From Rhynchopus sp. YZ270_cl-10 (lineage: Eukaryota; Euglenozoa; Diplonemea; Diplonemida; Diplonemidae), in the NCBI GenBank assembly GCA_964035575.1, contig OZ037872.1:868001-932000 (forward strand): a stretch of 64,000 nt of DNA. The letters are read 5' to 3'. Made by a program: the position numbers and the translations under genes. A model generated the notes under the pieces. It was not told the DNA's origin. It made no database searches and saw nothing but the letters and a program-made list of their open reading frames with translations. Shown here piece by piece: positions 45,496-56,537 of this stretch (the first letter of the stretch is position 1; the number at the start of each line of letters is the position of its first letter).

Positions 45496-48400
45496 ATGTC
45501 TGTCGGTCTCGAAGTTGCCGCAGTCATCCTGAAGGGACTGGACCTGCTTGCATGGCTTGTCACCCTTGGGCCGGTGTGGATGGTATGTTCTCCCATTTTT
45601 CACCCTCCTTTTACCCTGTTTGATTGCCGTACGGCTGATGCTGTACGACAACGATTGTGGCTAAAGACTCAGAGGCTCATCTGCTATTTTATTTATGAAC
45701 GGTAAGGCGTTTGCACTTTCAATTTCTCTTTTTATGCTTCGCGCATTCGTCCGAACGACGTTGTACCGCATTTTTTTGCTCTAATTCTACAATCCTTCAA
45801 ATTCTAATGTCTCCCACCCCCCTCAGGCAATGGCAAAGAGCAAGGTTCTGACCGTCCGCGCTGAGGAGGTGGGCAAGGCGGATGTCAACGGACCGGGCAA
45901 TGCACCGTCCCCGGTGTTCCGCTCTGTGAAGGCGATTGCGCAGCAGAAGCTGACCGACGCGCCGTTCCCGGGTGTGGAGACATGCTACGACCTGACACAG
46001 CGCGCAACACGCGAGTACTCCGCGAGGCCTGCCCTCGGAACCAGGCGTCTCCTGGAGATCAAGACCGTGGAGGGGGTGCGCTTCCCTACCAAGGTGTACG
46101 GCGAGACCGACTGGCTCTCCTACGCCGAGGTCAGCGAGCAGGCACACAACTTTGGAAGCGGACTTCGCTCCCTGGGTGTTGAGCCCCTCCACATCGGAGC
46201 CAACGACTCTCTGAACGACGTGACCGGCAACCACACGATCCTGATGTACGAAGACACCTGCGCAGAGTGGTTCATCGCAGCGCAGGGCGCACACACCCAG
46301 TCGATTGTTGTCGGCACTGCGTACGCCACCCTCGGTGTGGACTCCGTCATCAGCGCGGTCAACGAGGCCGGCATCAGCACCATCTTCTGCAACTACAACG
46401 CAGTGAAGGCCGTTCTCGCCAAGAAGGACCAAATGCCGTCCCTCAAGAACGTCATCTACACCCTCTACAACATCCCTCCCCAGACCCGCGCAGCCCACCC
46501 TGGCAAGGACGACACCATCACCGTCCTCTCCTTCGAAGAGATGATCGCGCTCGGCAAAGAAAAGGCCATCGCCCCCTCCGCACCCAAGGGCAGCGACGTA
46601 TGTTATAAGGCAAAGGGAGGGGGAGAGGGGAAGTGGGAGTGGGAATGTGAACACCGATATGAAAAAATGTCTCAAACAGGTTGCGATCCTCATGTACACC
46701 TCGGGGTCGACCGGTAAGCCGAAGGGAGTCATGGTCCGCCACAGCCAAATTGTGTGCCTTCTCGGCGCCATCAAGGTATTGTGTTTTGTTTTTTTTTGTT
46801 TTGAGCGTCCAGTTGGCAGTTGCCCTAAACCTGTGCCTCCAGATTGTTTCTTGTAGGGCGTTCAGGTTGAATACCCTACAGTAGTGGAGTCCACTGCACT
46901 GCCGTCAAGACATGCTTTCACAACACCCACATCTTGGGTAGAATATTATGCCTTGGTCCCCACCCCTTCACATTGCACCTCTACAGGACCGTGCTGGGCT
47001 TCGTGAAGGGGAGACCCTTGTTGGATACCTTCCGCTTGCACACATCTTTGAGATGCAGGTATGCCGTCTGCCACATGCTTCTCTAACAAAACCCCAACCC
47101 TCTAGATGGAATGGTTCACCTTTGGATACGGAGGGCAGATCGGATACGCAGACCCGAAGACTCTTGTTGCTGGACCGGGTAAGTGCGAGCCGGAGGGTGC
47201 CCTGAAGCACTTTAAGCCTACAGTGCTTGGAGCCGTGCCCAAGGTGTGGGAGGTGATCAAGGCTGGAGCGGAGGCAAAGATTAAGGCGGGGGGAGCAAGC
47301 AAGGAGTTTCTGTTCAACACTGCGCTGGAGTGGAAGAAGGCGTCGCTGCCGCAGTACTGGAACACCCCGGTGTTTGACAAGCTTGTGTTCTCGAAGATCC
47401 AGGAGAACCTTGGTGGGCGTTTGAGGCTGGCTGTGAGCGGTGGGGGGGCCATCTCTGCAAGCGTGCAGGAGTGGGTGCGTGCGGTGCTTGGCGTTCCGCT
47501 TGTCCAGGGATACGGTCTGACCGAGACCTGCGCAGGGCTCAGTGTGCAGGCCCCCGACGACTGGCGTGTCGGTGTTGCCGGCTCCCCCATCGACACCGTC
47601 GAGGTGCTCCTCCACTCCGAAGTCGACATCTGCGACTCCGAGAACAAGCCCTACCTCACCACCGACACACAGCACTTCGGACAGGCCATCAAAGGTCGTG
47701 GCGAGGTCTGGGTGCGTGGAAACAACATCACCGACGGATACTTCAAGATGCCCAAGGAGACCGCAAGCGCCTACACAAAGGAGGGTTGGTTCATGACCGG
47801 CGACATTGGTATCATGCTTGTTGACGGAACCATCCGCATCGTTGACCGCAAGAAGAACCTGGTTAAGTTGAAGGGTGGTGAGTACATTGCGCTGGAGCGC
47901 ATGAACCTGACGTTCAACACCACGAAGTACATCGACGCTGACGGTGGTGGTGTGTGCTCGTACGGAGACCACTCCATGGACCGCCCTGTTGCGCTCGTGC
48001 AGGTGAACGCTGCTAAGATCCTTGCCCTCGCAAAGGAGCTTGGTGTTGAGACAGACGACATCGAGGTCGCAAGGAAGGACGCCAAGGTCGAGGCTGCCGT
48101 CCTCAAGACCCTCGTCGACGCAGGCAAGGCCGCAGACCCGCCACTCAGCAGCCTCGAGGCGCTCGCAGGAGTGTGCCTCCTCACCAAGGTATTGCTTTCC
48201 CCCCCACATCTGCTGCATTCAACAAAAAACACTGCCATTTTTATTGTTCTCAAGATCAGTTGGCATATTGTCTACAGTCATCCAACAAAGGTTGGTGGGG
48301 TAAAAACCCACCAAATTTTTTCGAGACCCCAAACCCACCAACGTTTTTACCCCACCAACCTTTTTACCCACCAACCTTAGTGGTTTCTAACCTGTGTTTA

Positions 48401-49010
48401 CCATGTACCCGCAAACCCAAAAGTGCAACATTGGCGGTGTAAACCTGCGGCAGGTTTTGTATATGGGGGCATCTTTTTTTACTTTTGCGGTATTATTTTT
48501 TCAATCTGGACCGGGTTTGGGTGGAAGTGGGGGAGGGGAGGCGGGGCATAGGGGCATAGGGGTCCACGTAAAGGAAACTCAAAAATGCAGTTCTAATCCA
48601 AAAAACCCACCAAATTTTTTCGAGACCCCAAATCCACCAACGTTTTTACCCCACCAACCTTTTTACCCACCAACGTTTTTACCCACCAACGTTTGTTGGA
48701 TGACTGTAGTTTTTTTTAGTAGTTTTGAGGAATATTCCTCAATGGTAATATGGTGGACACCATGTGGTGTCAAAATCAAGTGGTAAATAGTGAAGGGGAG
48801 CATGTTAACACTTTTCAAGTCTCCTGTCTATCACTCACCATTTTTTCCCCCTCTTTGTTATTCCCCCTAATCACCCACTCTTCATCACATCCGCAGGCAT
48901 TCTCCCCCGATGACGGCACTCTGACCGCATCTCTGAAGCTGGTCCCCAACAGGATCGCAGTTGTTTTCGCCGCCGAACTTGAGCAGCTGAAGAAGAAGGG
49001 CACTCGTTAA
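45496..49010 (+). CDS. ACSL: Long-chain acyl-CoA synthetase (AMP-forming)
   Basis: Six exons give about 740 residues: 45496-45582, 45827-46597, 46680-46775, 46987-47058, 47106-48188 and 48897-49010, all phase 0. Exon 1 encodes a hydrophobic N-terminus (VILKGLDLLAWLVTLGPVWM) suited to be a membrane anchor. The AMP-binding loop YTSGSTGKPKG is in exon 3, YLPLAHIFEMQ at the exon 4/5 join, and YGLTET, TGDIG and DRKKNLVKLKGGEYI in exon 5. The enzyme activates long-chain fatty acids to acyl-CoA on ER, mitochondrial or peroxisomal membranes. Length fits eukaryotic ACSL. Intron 5 contains a mariner-type MITE. An alternative start at ATG 45830 follows a strong acceptor (CCCCCCTCAG) and would drop the anchor. 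Confidence 0.92.
45644..45685 (+). repeat. Family A repeat, degenerate
   Basis: TACGACAACGATTGTGGCTA and AGAGGCTCATCTG resemble the long form of family A; it lies in ACSL intron 1. Confidence 0.5.
45695..45730 (+). repeat. Family B repeat, short form
   Basis: ATGAACGGTAAGGCGTTTGC, directly after the degenerate family A copy. Confidence 0.7.
48275..48706. mobile_element. 432-bp mariner-type MITE with TA target duplication
   Basis: TIRs begin CAGTCATCCAACAAA on both ends, flanked by TA at 48273-48274 and 48707-48708. Subterminal arrays of ACCCACCAACGTTTTTACCC-type repeats lie at the left end and in inverted orientation at the right. A TA duplication and a CAGT start are typical of Tc1/mariner elements. 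It is non-autonomous and sits in ACSL intron 5. Confidence 0.75.
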
Positions 49011-50240
49011 GCACGAGGTCCACACCACACATATACAACTTTCTTCTTCTTCTTCTTCCTTTTTTTTTTGCTCCTAGCGGCAGTGGAAAAAAGAAAAACA
49101 TGCTCACCGTCTCCTCCCCTTCTGTTTCGTGGCATAGCGTCTTCGAGGCGCTTAAGAAATTGTCTGAATAAAGGGGTCCCCTCTACCCCCCTCCTTCACA
49201 TTTGCCCATCTCTTGTTTAATGTTGACGGTAATAAGGGGTGGCTGTCGGTATAGCCCGAAAGGGGTCAAAGTGAGGATTTTTTTTTTCTTTTTCACAGCC
49301 AATGTTTTTGATTGAAAACGCCGACAGTGGCTTTCAACGCAGGAAACGGCAGGTTTTTTTTTTAAATTTTTTTTGTACATTTTGGAGTTCCCCATTCATT
49401 TTTTTTTTTTGTGCTTTCATCCGGGAATGGCATTGTAGGTAGGTCAGTCAGAGATGCTGATGTACATAAACTATTCTTTCTTGCATAGCGCAATGACGCC
49501 TTGGGTTTCAGATATTTTTTTTTTTTTAGCAAGGCACATTCATCTTTCAAAAGAACTCTTTTTTTTGTAAATGTGGAAAAAACTCCGAGTTTTGTTTTAA
49601 AAAAAAAAAAATATCCCCCTCCTCTGGAGTCGGTCTCACCAATCCTCCCCGTTGCTCTTACACGGATTATCTATTTTTTTTCTCTGCACCCTACTTTATT
49701 TTTTGCAAACAAATACTAATGTGTCAGGACGATGGTTTGACTCATCTGCCATTCAAATGTCTTTTCTTCTTGTAAGTCGTGTGTCACTTAAAAAAAATAT
49801 TTTGTTTTGCAAAAAAAGTGTTCTTTTCTTAAGATTCTCCCCCAAAAAAAAAACTCCTAAATAAACGCAACAAAAACGGTGAGTTACTTCGCCTCCTCTC
49901 TCTCTCTGCTTTGGGGAAAAAAAAATTATGCGTTGTTTTTTTCCGAAGCAAAACGTCATTCTCACCAAGTCCCAATACCATCCCCCCAGCCCCTGGTTTT
50001 ACGATACAGTCTGTAAGGTATATGAGACATCAGTTTTTCATTTTTTGCCCCCTATTTTTTCTTTGGTACCTGCGCGTTCAAAGCAAATGAGGCTTGTGTT
50101 CATCTAAACAAAAGACTTTTCTTTTCTCTCTTGAAGTGAGGAAACAAAAATCTTTATTTTTTGGATAAATTTGAAAAACGGTGGATGTCTTTTCTTTACT
50201 GCACACTCCCCTCGTTATACCCCTCTTTTTTTTGGCCACT

Positions 50241-50275
50241 AAGGTACTCTGCCCGAGAGGGCTTTGTATTTCGGT
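50241..50275 (+). repeat. Family D repeat, partial
   Basis: GGTACTCTGCCCGAGAGGGC followed by TTTGTATTTCGG. Confidence 0.55.
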
Positions 50276-50513
50276 CATTATTTTTTTTGCATGAACTCGA
50301 CTGAGATGCGTTTTCGCACGTTTCAACTGATTTTTTTTTTTTTTTTTGTGGTTGCGTCTGTCTTCCAGAAGCATCACTGCCTTTTTCTAAAAAAAAACCC
50401 TTATTTCCCCACCAGGTTTTGAAAACCCCGACGTCAGTGTCTCTCTCAATAGAGTTTAAGGTACTGTCAAAATTCGGTTTTACTTTGACCACAAATCTTG
50501 CCCATTTTTTTTT

Positions 50514-50597
50514 CCCCACAACCTTCCTTCACCCCTTGTAGGGTATCCGAAGGTGAAATCGATGTAGCGGTGGGGGTTGAAGGAAGGTTTGTGGGGT
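50514..50597. repeat. Imperfect hairpin
   Basis: CCCCACAACCTTCCTTCACC pairs with GGTTGAAGGAAGGTTTGTGG. Half of it matches 14292-14345, including a TGTAGGGTA-CCGAAGGTGAA segment. Confidence 0.65.
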
Positions 50598-51268
50598 TTT
50601 TTCTTTTTTCGATAGCAATTGTTTTTTGGTTATTTTTGCTGCAAAAAAAAAAAAAAAAGTTTTGAGGAAGGTTTTGGGAAAAAGCAATAAAGGTAGTAGT
50701 TTTTGTTACTACCTGTTTTTTTTTAAAGTTCTGATTGGAGAGAAACATTGGGCATAGGAAAGAAAATTCCCCCAAAAAAGAAAAGAAAATAAAAGGTGAA
50801 GGAGATGCTAGCTCCAGGGTATTTCAGCTAATCAAAAAGGAAAGTGGCGGTTTCAACACGACACTATTCCGCGTTTTTTACAAAAAAAAAAATATAAAAA
50901 AAAAACTGTCTCCCAAAAATTTCACAAAAAAATAAAGATACAGGCCTGGGATAAAACTGGAACGAACAATGAAGGGCCAAAAAAATGGGAGGGGGTATAG
51001 GGGTAGTTTTGTCTTGCCTAGGGCGCCCTTGGGGCTACCTTTTTTGTTTCGCAGGCCGTTCGCTCGGGCGGAATTTTTGGTGTTTTTCGAGGGGGTAATG
51101 AAAAAAAAAAAAAAACTTACGGAGAAATCCCTCAAAATTGCTCCAGGAAATCCCTGGGTGCCAACGTCTGCCAAAAAAAAATACTTTTTATAAAAGCTGG
51201 CTCGCAAACCTGGTCTTCACCAGAAGGAAAAAAAAAATGTCCAATTCCTCCATTCCCCCACTCTTTCT

Positions 51269-51320
51269 AAGGTGACTAAGCACGAGAGGCTTAGGATCAT
51301 CTTATAAACTTTTCTTTTTT
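51269..51320 (+). repeat. Family A repeat, reference copy
   Basis: Identical over about 49 bp to the copy at 63691-63740, with a perfect CTAAGC/GCTTAG stem. Such identity suggests recent spread. Confidence 0.85.
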
Positions 51321-51519
51321 TTCCCCCCACATCCTCTCTCCTTCCCCTCCCTCCCACTCCCTCCTATCTCAACCTAGGCTACACAATACAACATACCCTT
51401 TTGGGGGAAGATTCTTCTTCCCCCTGACTTTTCTGACTTCCTTTTTATTTTTATTTTTTCTTTTTTCTTTTCTATTTTCCCACTGTGCGTAGAGTGCAGG
51501 GTTTGCGGAGACCGAAGTC

Positions 51520-54500
51520 ATGGATACTATGACCAAGCCGAGTCTGCCCTCTGTGATGAAAGCACGTCTTCCCAAGGTAGAGGTCGAGATGATGAACTGC
51601 AGCGTTGCGTCTGACACTCCAGGGTTGACTCATGAAGACTCTCAGGGAAGGCCGTATCAGGTGGGGGATGCGTCGCAGTTTCATGTGAAGCACATAGCGC
51701 CTGACCATCGAATAAATAATTATACTGTGAAGTCAGGTTCAGTAGGCTCGCCAGGACCTCCAGGAACGGAGAGGAAGGAGTCTGATATAATGTTGGTGGT
51801 GCTGGAGGAGTTTGTGAAGCGTGCACGACGTACCGGGGAAAGTGATGATGAAGTGCGTCGGAAGGTGTTGCTGCTGCCGCCATGTGTCATTATGTTTCTG
51901 TTCTTCTTTGTGTTTCTGATTTATGAGTGTATCAGCCATGAAGTTTCGGGGCCAATTCGGATTGGGTTGTCTTCGATTGCGTGTTTAACGCTTTTTGCGG
52001 TGTGTTTTAGTGCGTTTCGGTACAGAATTATGTCGATGAGGTTGGTGGAGCGGAGTGTGGTCGTGCTTCTGCTGTGCGCATTGGTGTCCGATCTTGTCAA
52101 CGTAGGGCTCTACGAGCAATGGTTCATTGCCATTCTCCTGATGAACGCGCTGCTCCTGACGGACCCTGAGCCCCGCCTCTCATGGACGCTCTTTGGGCTG
52201 ACGATGATATGGATCATTGTACGCAGTGTCGAAGACGCCTCTCGCTTCGGACTGTACGCCCGCATCCCCTACAACGACGTAAAACTACCCCGACCAGAAG
52301 AAGGCTGGCGATGGGGGGTCAGCGTCATCGTCCTCCGAGTAGGTGTCTTTTCGTTGGACCACGCACTCACTAGACGTTTTTTTCATGGCATGAAAACCGA
52401 GAGAGAAGCTCTAAAGAAGTCTGTAGTTATGGCAGAAAAAATCGCTGAGGCGCTGGTCAAATTTGACCTGGAAACTGCAGAGGAGTTGGTCACGAACAAC
52501 AGGAACGTTGCGATGCGGGAGTCCTTTGAGAAGCTTCTTGCGAACCTCCGGCTGTACCGACCGTACCTTCCGGCGACTCTCTTCCACGGCGACGAGGCGG
52601 AGGATGCCTTCAACCCTAACAGATCACAGCAGCACATTCAACAAGAAGAACTCCCAGGATTGGTCATTTCCGTCGAAGGCACTAACCAAGACAACGAAGC
52701 ATCGCGGGCACGCGACGAAGAAACCCTCCGGCAACGCCTCGAGGTCGGCATGCGCATGCGACGTGGCACCCTTGTCATGTGTATGTTCGAAGCCTTCACG
52801 GTCTCTCTGCAGGAATGCTTCAACCTTGCTGCGCCCTTTGCGGAGGTGGTTCTGACGGAGGTTGCGAAGTGGGGAGGCATTGTGGTGGATTTGAAGGGGC
52901 CTACTGTGTACTGTTCGTGGAACACCCATTTGCCGTGCCCGAGGCATGCGTACCATGCGTCGAGGTGTTGTCTGGCGTTGTCGTGCGGGCTGCAGTCTGG
53001 GAAGGTGTCGTATCCGTTTACGTCGTTCAGCGCAGCGTCGGGGAATCTTGCCATTGGATCAACCGGGTTGGACTGGCAGAGAGCGCCTTTCGTGTATGGC
53101 TCGCCGTTGTGCCAGGTAGACGCATTGTCGATGCTCTCCCGCGCGATCAACTGCAGAATCCTCATCACCGAAGCGGTGTTCGAAGCTGTCCGCACCCAAG
53201 TCCCCGCACGGCTTATAGACGTTATCCCCGAAATGCCTCTCTCCACAAAAGCCCCCGCAGCCATGTTTTTCAACCAAGCAAACGCAAGCTCCCGTGAAGC
53301 CTCCGTCATGTTCTCAGAAGACAGGATCGGTGTGTATGAGCTCCTGGAAAAGGCGCCCACGCATCTGTCGTTGTATTCAGATGCGTTCATTGCGTTGCGT
53401 GGGAACAAAGGGGAGTTTGCAGTGTCGCTGTTCATGCAGTTTGTGACGCGGAATCCGGAGGATCCGCAGGGGGGGAGGTTGTTGAAGTTGGCGGCAGCTG
53501 CGAGGGAGTCGGCTTGTTTCCTCCCGCAGCCGTATGTGCGTGAGTTGGTGGGGTGGAGCAACTTCGAAGACGCTGCAGAAGGGCTTGTCCCTGACGAAAT
53601 CGGGCACTTCCTCAGGTCTCATTTGGACCAACGCATCGCACAGCTGAGCAACACAGTATCGAAGGCATCCCCGCACGCCGGCGGACCTGCCAAAGGTGAA
53701 GACCTGTTTGACCAGCTACGCAAAGTCTCTCATAGGAAGGACCCTAAGAAGACACCAAGAGACCGACGCTCAATGTCGGTTGTGACGTTGGAAACAAGCT
53801 GTGGGTCGGAGGTGACCCCTTTGGACCAAAGTCTGCGGTTGACGCAAGCTGAATCACATGAAGGGACTTCAGCGTCGTCGTGCATGGACCAAGCTATTCT
53901 CGATGTGGAAGGCTCAAAATGGTACAAATCTGACAAAATGCTGGGCAACGGCTCCTACGGTGAGGTGTGGCTGGGTATGGGTGAGGACGGTGCTCTGGTT
54001 GCGATGAAGTGGCTCCGTGCGGTCATCCCTATGGACCACACCACCGAGAAATCCTCCGCCATCAAGACAGACCCATGCGGGATCGACAGCTCCGACGACT
54101 CGGACCTGATCCCTACCACGGATCTCCTCACCTCACCTCCCGCAAGCGAGCGCAGCAACATGCACAATCCTGACCCAGTCCGTCCTGTGGGGCTTGGGGT
54201 GGGGGACACAACAGTCTCGGCATCTGTCGACACCTTTAAGTCAGAAGCATGGGAACCATCGTCGCAACAGCTGAACATCGACGCCGTCGAGGCAGAAGGT
54301 GTGCTCGACGCCATCAAAAAGGAGGTCGAGCTGCTCTCCCGCCTCCAACACGAGAACATCGTCTCCTACCTCTCGCTTGCAGTAACAGATGGCTGTGTGG
54401 TGATCAACATGGAATATGTTCCGGGAGGCTCGCTCCAAAACCTTTTAGAGCAATTTGGAAAACTCCCAATGTCTTCGATCCGTCGCTACGTTAAGGACAT

Positions 54501-54957
54501 CGTGAAGGGGCTGAGATATCTGCATAAAATGGACGTTGCGCACAGAGATTTTAAACCTGCGAATGTTCTGGTCCAGATTGATGGTCAATGCAAACTGTCG
54601 GACTTTGGAGCATCTGCCATTATGGGGGATGTGGTGGGGAAGAAGATTGTAGGGACGTTGATATACATGGCACCCGAGGCGTGCAGAGGGGAAGCAGGGA
54701 TGGAGTCCGACATATGGAGTGTCGGCATCACCACGTGTCAGATGATTACAAGCGCACTCCCGTTTCCACCGAAGCTGCTCACAGAGCCCCACGCATTCCT
54801 CTATCAGCTCGCAATGGCGAAGGAGGCAGCCCTCCCCGTTGTCCCAGCAACAGTCCGTCCCGATGCTATGCTGTTCATTAAGGAATGCCTCATAGTAAAT
54901 CACAAAAACCGGCCATCTGCGGAGAAGTTGCTTCTCTCGACCTTTTTGAGTTCTTAA
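51520..54957 (+). CDS. Multi-pass membrane receptor kinase with cyclase-like domain
   Basis: Intronless, 1145 residues. Six or so hydrophobic segments lie between residues 116 and 280, followed by a helical linker (KIAEALVKFDLETAEELV). Residues about 410-560 resemble the class III nucleotide cyclase fold, but the metal-binding aspartates are not evident, so it is probably a sensor or scaffold. The C-terminal kinase domain (about 803-1140) has GNGSYGEVW, K830 in V-A-M-K-W, HRDFKPANV with D1010, and D1028-F-G, all active-type. An insert of roughly 90 Ser/Asp-rich residues lies between the beta-3 lysine and helix C. The activation loop and R-L-Q-H-E-N-I-V segment point to STE11/MAP3K kinases. 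Related membrane-bound cyclase-kinase combinations are known to me mainly in Euglenozoa. Confidence 0.8.
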   Translation: MDTMTKPSLPSVMKARLPKVEVEMMNCSVASDTPGLTHEDSQGRPYQVGDASQFHVKHIAPDHRINNYTVKSGSVGSPGPPGTERKESDIMLVVLEEFVKRARRTGESDDEVRRKVLLLPPCVIMFLFFFVFLIYECISHEVSGPIRIGLSSIACLTLFAVCFSAFRYRIMSMRLVERSVVVLLLCALVSDLVNVGLYEQWFIAILLMNALLLTDPEPRLSWTLFGLTMIWIIVRSVEDASRFGLYARIPYNDVKLPRPEEGWRWGVSVIVLRVGVFSLDHALTRRFFHGMKTEREALKKSVVMAEKIAEALVKFDLETAEELVTNNRNVAMRESFEKLLANLRLYRPYLPATLFHGDEAEDAFNPNRSQQHIQQEELPGLVISVEGTNQDNEASRARDEETLRQRLEVGMRMRRGTLVMCMFEAFTVSLQECFNLAAPFAEVVLTEVAKWGGIVVDLKGPTVYCSWNTHLPCPRHAYHASRCCLALSCGLQSGKVSYPFTSFSAASGNLAIGSTGLDWQRAPFVYGSPLCQVDALSMLSRAINCRILITEAVFEAVRTQVPARLIDVIPEMPLSTKAPAAMFFNQANASSREASVMFSEDRIGVYELLEKAPTHLSLYSDAFIALRGNKGEFAVSLFMQFVTRNPEDPQGGRLLKLAAAARESACFLPQPYVRELVGWSNFEDAAEGLVPDEIGHFLRSHLDQRIAQLSNTVSKASPHAGGPAKGEDLFDQLRKVSHRKDPKKTPRDRRSMSVVTLETSCGSEVTPLDQSLRLTQAESHEGTSASSCMDQAILDVEGSKWYKSDKMLGNGSYGEVWLGMGEDGALVAMKWLRAVIPMDHTTEKSSAIKTDPCGIDSSDDSDLIPTTDLLTSPPASERSNMHNPDPVRPVGLGVGDTTVSASVDTFKSEAWEPSSQQLNIDAVEAEGVLDAIKKEVELLSRLQHENIVSYLSLAVTDGCVVINMEYVPGGSLQNLLEQFGKLPMSSIRRYVKDIVKGLRYLHKMDVAHRDFKPANVLVQIDGQCKLSDFGASAIMGDVVGKKIVGTLIYMAPEACRGEAGMESDIWSVGITTCQMITSALPFPPKLLTEPHAFLYQLAMAKEAALPVVPATVRPDAMLFIKECLIVNHKNRPSAEKLLLSTFLSS

Positions 54958-55563
54958 AACAAAAAATGAGGAAAAAATGGAAGAGCCTTACGGCCCTCTC
55001 CAAAATCAAAATAAATGGGCGGGGAGGGGGGGAGGGGATTAATTAGGTCAATTGGTCTATTTTTTTTTAAAGTTTTTTTTTGACAGTCAGTGTGTGGAAC
55101 AAATCCGTATTATGACAGAATGCCTCCCCATCTGTCTCTTTATCAGTCTGTAACGACTCCTGGAGGAAAGCATTTTATTTTTGCGGCGACCCAGACAAAA
55201 AAAAAAGGTCGCAAACCTCTCCGAGAGTCGGATGCAGAAAGGCTGTGAAGACCTTTCAAAATGGCAAGCTGATAGTAGGCTAATAAAAGCTATTAAAATC
55301 TGGGATGTTCCCGAAAGCTAATATTAGCCTAATTCTTGTTAGCTTAGTAGCTATGTTATATGTCTGTGCATATCCACGATGACATGTGGTATTTACATAT
55401 CAGATAGGACAAGTGAAACAGCTGATACTCCGTACTGTGAGCACCCCTCCTTAGGTTCTCCTGGAGGCAATGATACTGTATGGTTATGGGTTCGCTGCCT
55501 TATCACTTCACACTTACAAAATCTTTTAAGGTGCGTACAAAAGGGAAAAAAAAAAAAACGTTG

Positions 55564-55620
55564 TGAGTGAAGTTCATCTTCGGGTGTCTACACTAAAACA
55601 ACCAAGTTTTCAAAACAAAA
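55564..55620 (+). repeat. Family E repeat copy
   Basis: GTGAAGTTCATCTTCGGGTG and a CTAAAACAACCAAGTTTTCA end. Confidence 0.7.
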
Positions 55621-55653
55621 CAAAAAATGGGTTATTTCTGGTTTTCTTTTTTG

Positions 55654-55710
55654 AAGGTGACTAAAGGCGGAGAGGCGAAGGTTCATTTTATAGCCTTTTC
55701 TTTATTTCCT
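55654..55710 (+). repeat. Family A repeat copy
   Basis: AAGGTGACTAAAGGCGGAGA then GAAGGTTCATTTTATAGC and CTTTTCTTT; the stem is degenerate. Confidence 0.7.
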
Positions 55711-56256
55711 TGGATGTATCTGTAAAGAACATCATTGTGATTTCAGGAAAATCTTCAAACCCATCGTGATAACGATAGTGGTAAAGATGTGTGTGCATGA
55801 GAGACAGCATTCAATATGACAACGCTTCCTTTGTCTTCTTTTGATGTTGGAAGCATCGCAAACTCATTTATCACGTCTTCTTTTTTTCTTGCCACCTCAT
55901 GAAATGAAGGAGGAAATAGAAACAACGCACTTTGAACACACTTTGCGGTTCTAGGGACGAACCGCGCTGCAGAGCCACTCCTCACCAAAACAGGTCGAGG
56001 TGTGTGCGTTTCACCACAACCTCTCCCATGGGTTTTATCGTGTGATGAGTGCTAAAGTTTCTATTTCGTAGCTGACACAGTACATCCTTTGGTTTCATCG
56101 GACCAGCCTTTCTGTTCTGTTCTCTTTTATATAGTATGTTCCCGCAACCCCTTTCATCTCGATCCCCAATCCACAAAAAAAGTTTCCACTCTAAAAAAAG
56201 CTTCCCGCCTTCCGGCCAAGAAGAATTTGGTAGAGTTTCAATTAAAAAGACACCCC

Positions 56257-56310
56257 AAGATGGCTAAGTCCGAGAGGGCTTGGGTTCATCTTATAAACTT
56301 TTCTTTTTTT
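56257..56310 (+). repeat. Family A repeat copy
   Basis: The stem CTAAGT/GCTTGG differs from the consensus but can still pair using G-T wobbles. TTCATCTTATAAACTTTTCT is intact. Confidence 0.75.
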
Positions 56311-56390
56311 TGTTGGGAACATTTTTTGTTGATCCCTCCCTCCTGTGCAATCAATTTATTGAAATGCGTATGGTGAAGTACTTTTTTGTT

Positions 56391-56440
56391 GAGCCTGCGT
56401 CCGCCGATGAACGGTGAGCGTTTGCAATGTCAACTTCTGT
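56391..56440 (+). repeat. Family B repeat, short form
   Basis: GAGCCTGCGTCCGCCGATGA and ACGGTGAGCGTTTGCAATGT, between family A and C copies. Confidence 0.8.
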
Positions 56441-56470
56441 TTGTTTTGTAATCCCTTTTCAAAAAAAGAA

Positions 56471-56537
56471 CGTGGAGATTGCACGACTGTGGCAACACAA
56501 CCGAGGCAACTTCACTTCTCCAGCAATGTATCAAAGG
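56471..56537 (+). repeat. Family C repeat copy
   Basis: CGTGGAGATTGCACGACTGT and GGCAACACAACCGAGGCAAC, ending TATCAAAGG. Confidence 0.8.

Larger units (their letters stand above)
49011..51519. other. Intergenic spacer
   Basis: AT-rich, with many homopolymers. It holds a family D fragment (50241-50275), an imperfect hairpin at 50514-50597 with CCTTCCTTCACCCC arms, and a family A copy at 51269-51320. A long pyrimidine tract from 51421 ends in GCGTAG at 51492, before the kinase ATG. No exon-like frame. Confidence 0.6.

Noticed and set aside
52638-53561. 307-codon antisense frame in the kinase gene
   Set aside because: Shadow of the sense coding frame, with no domain or splice context.
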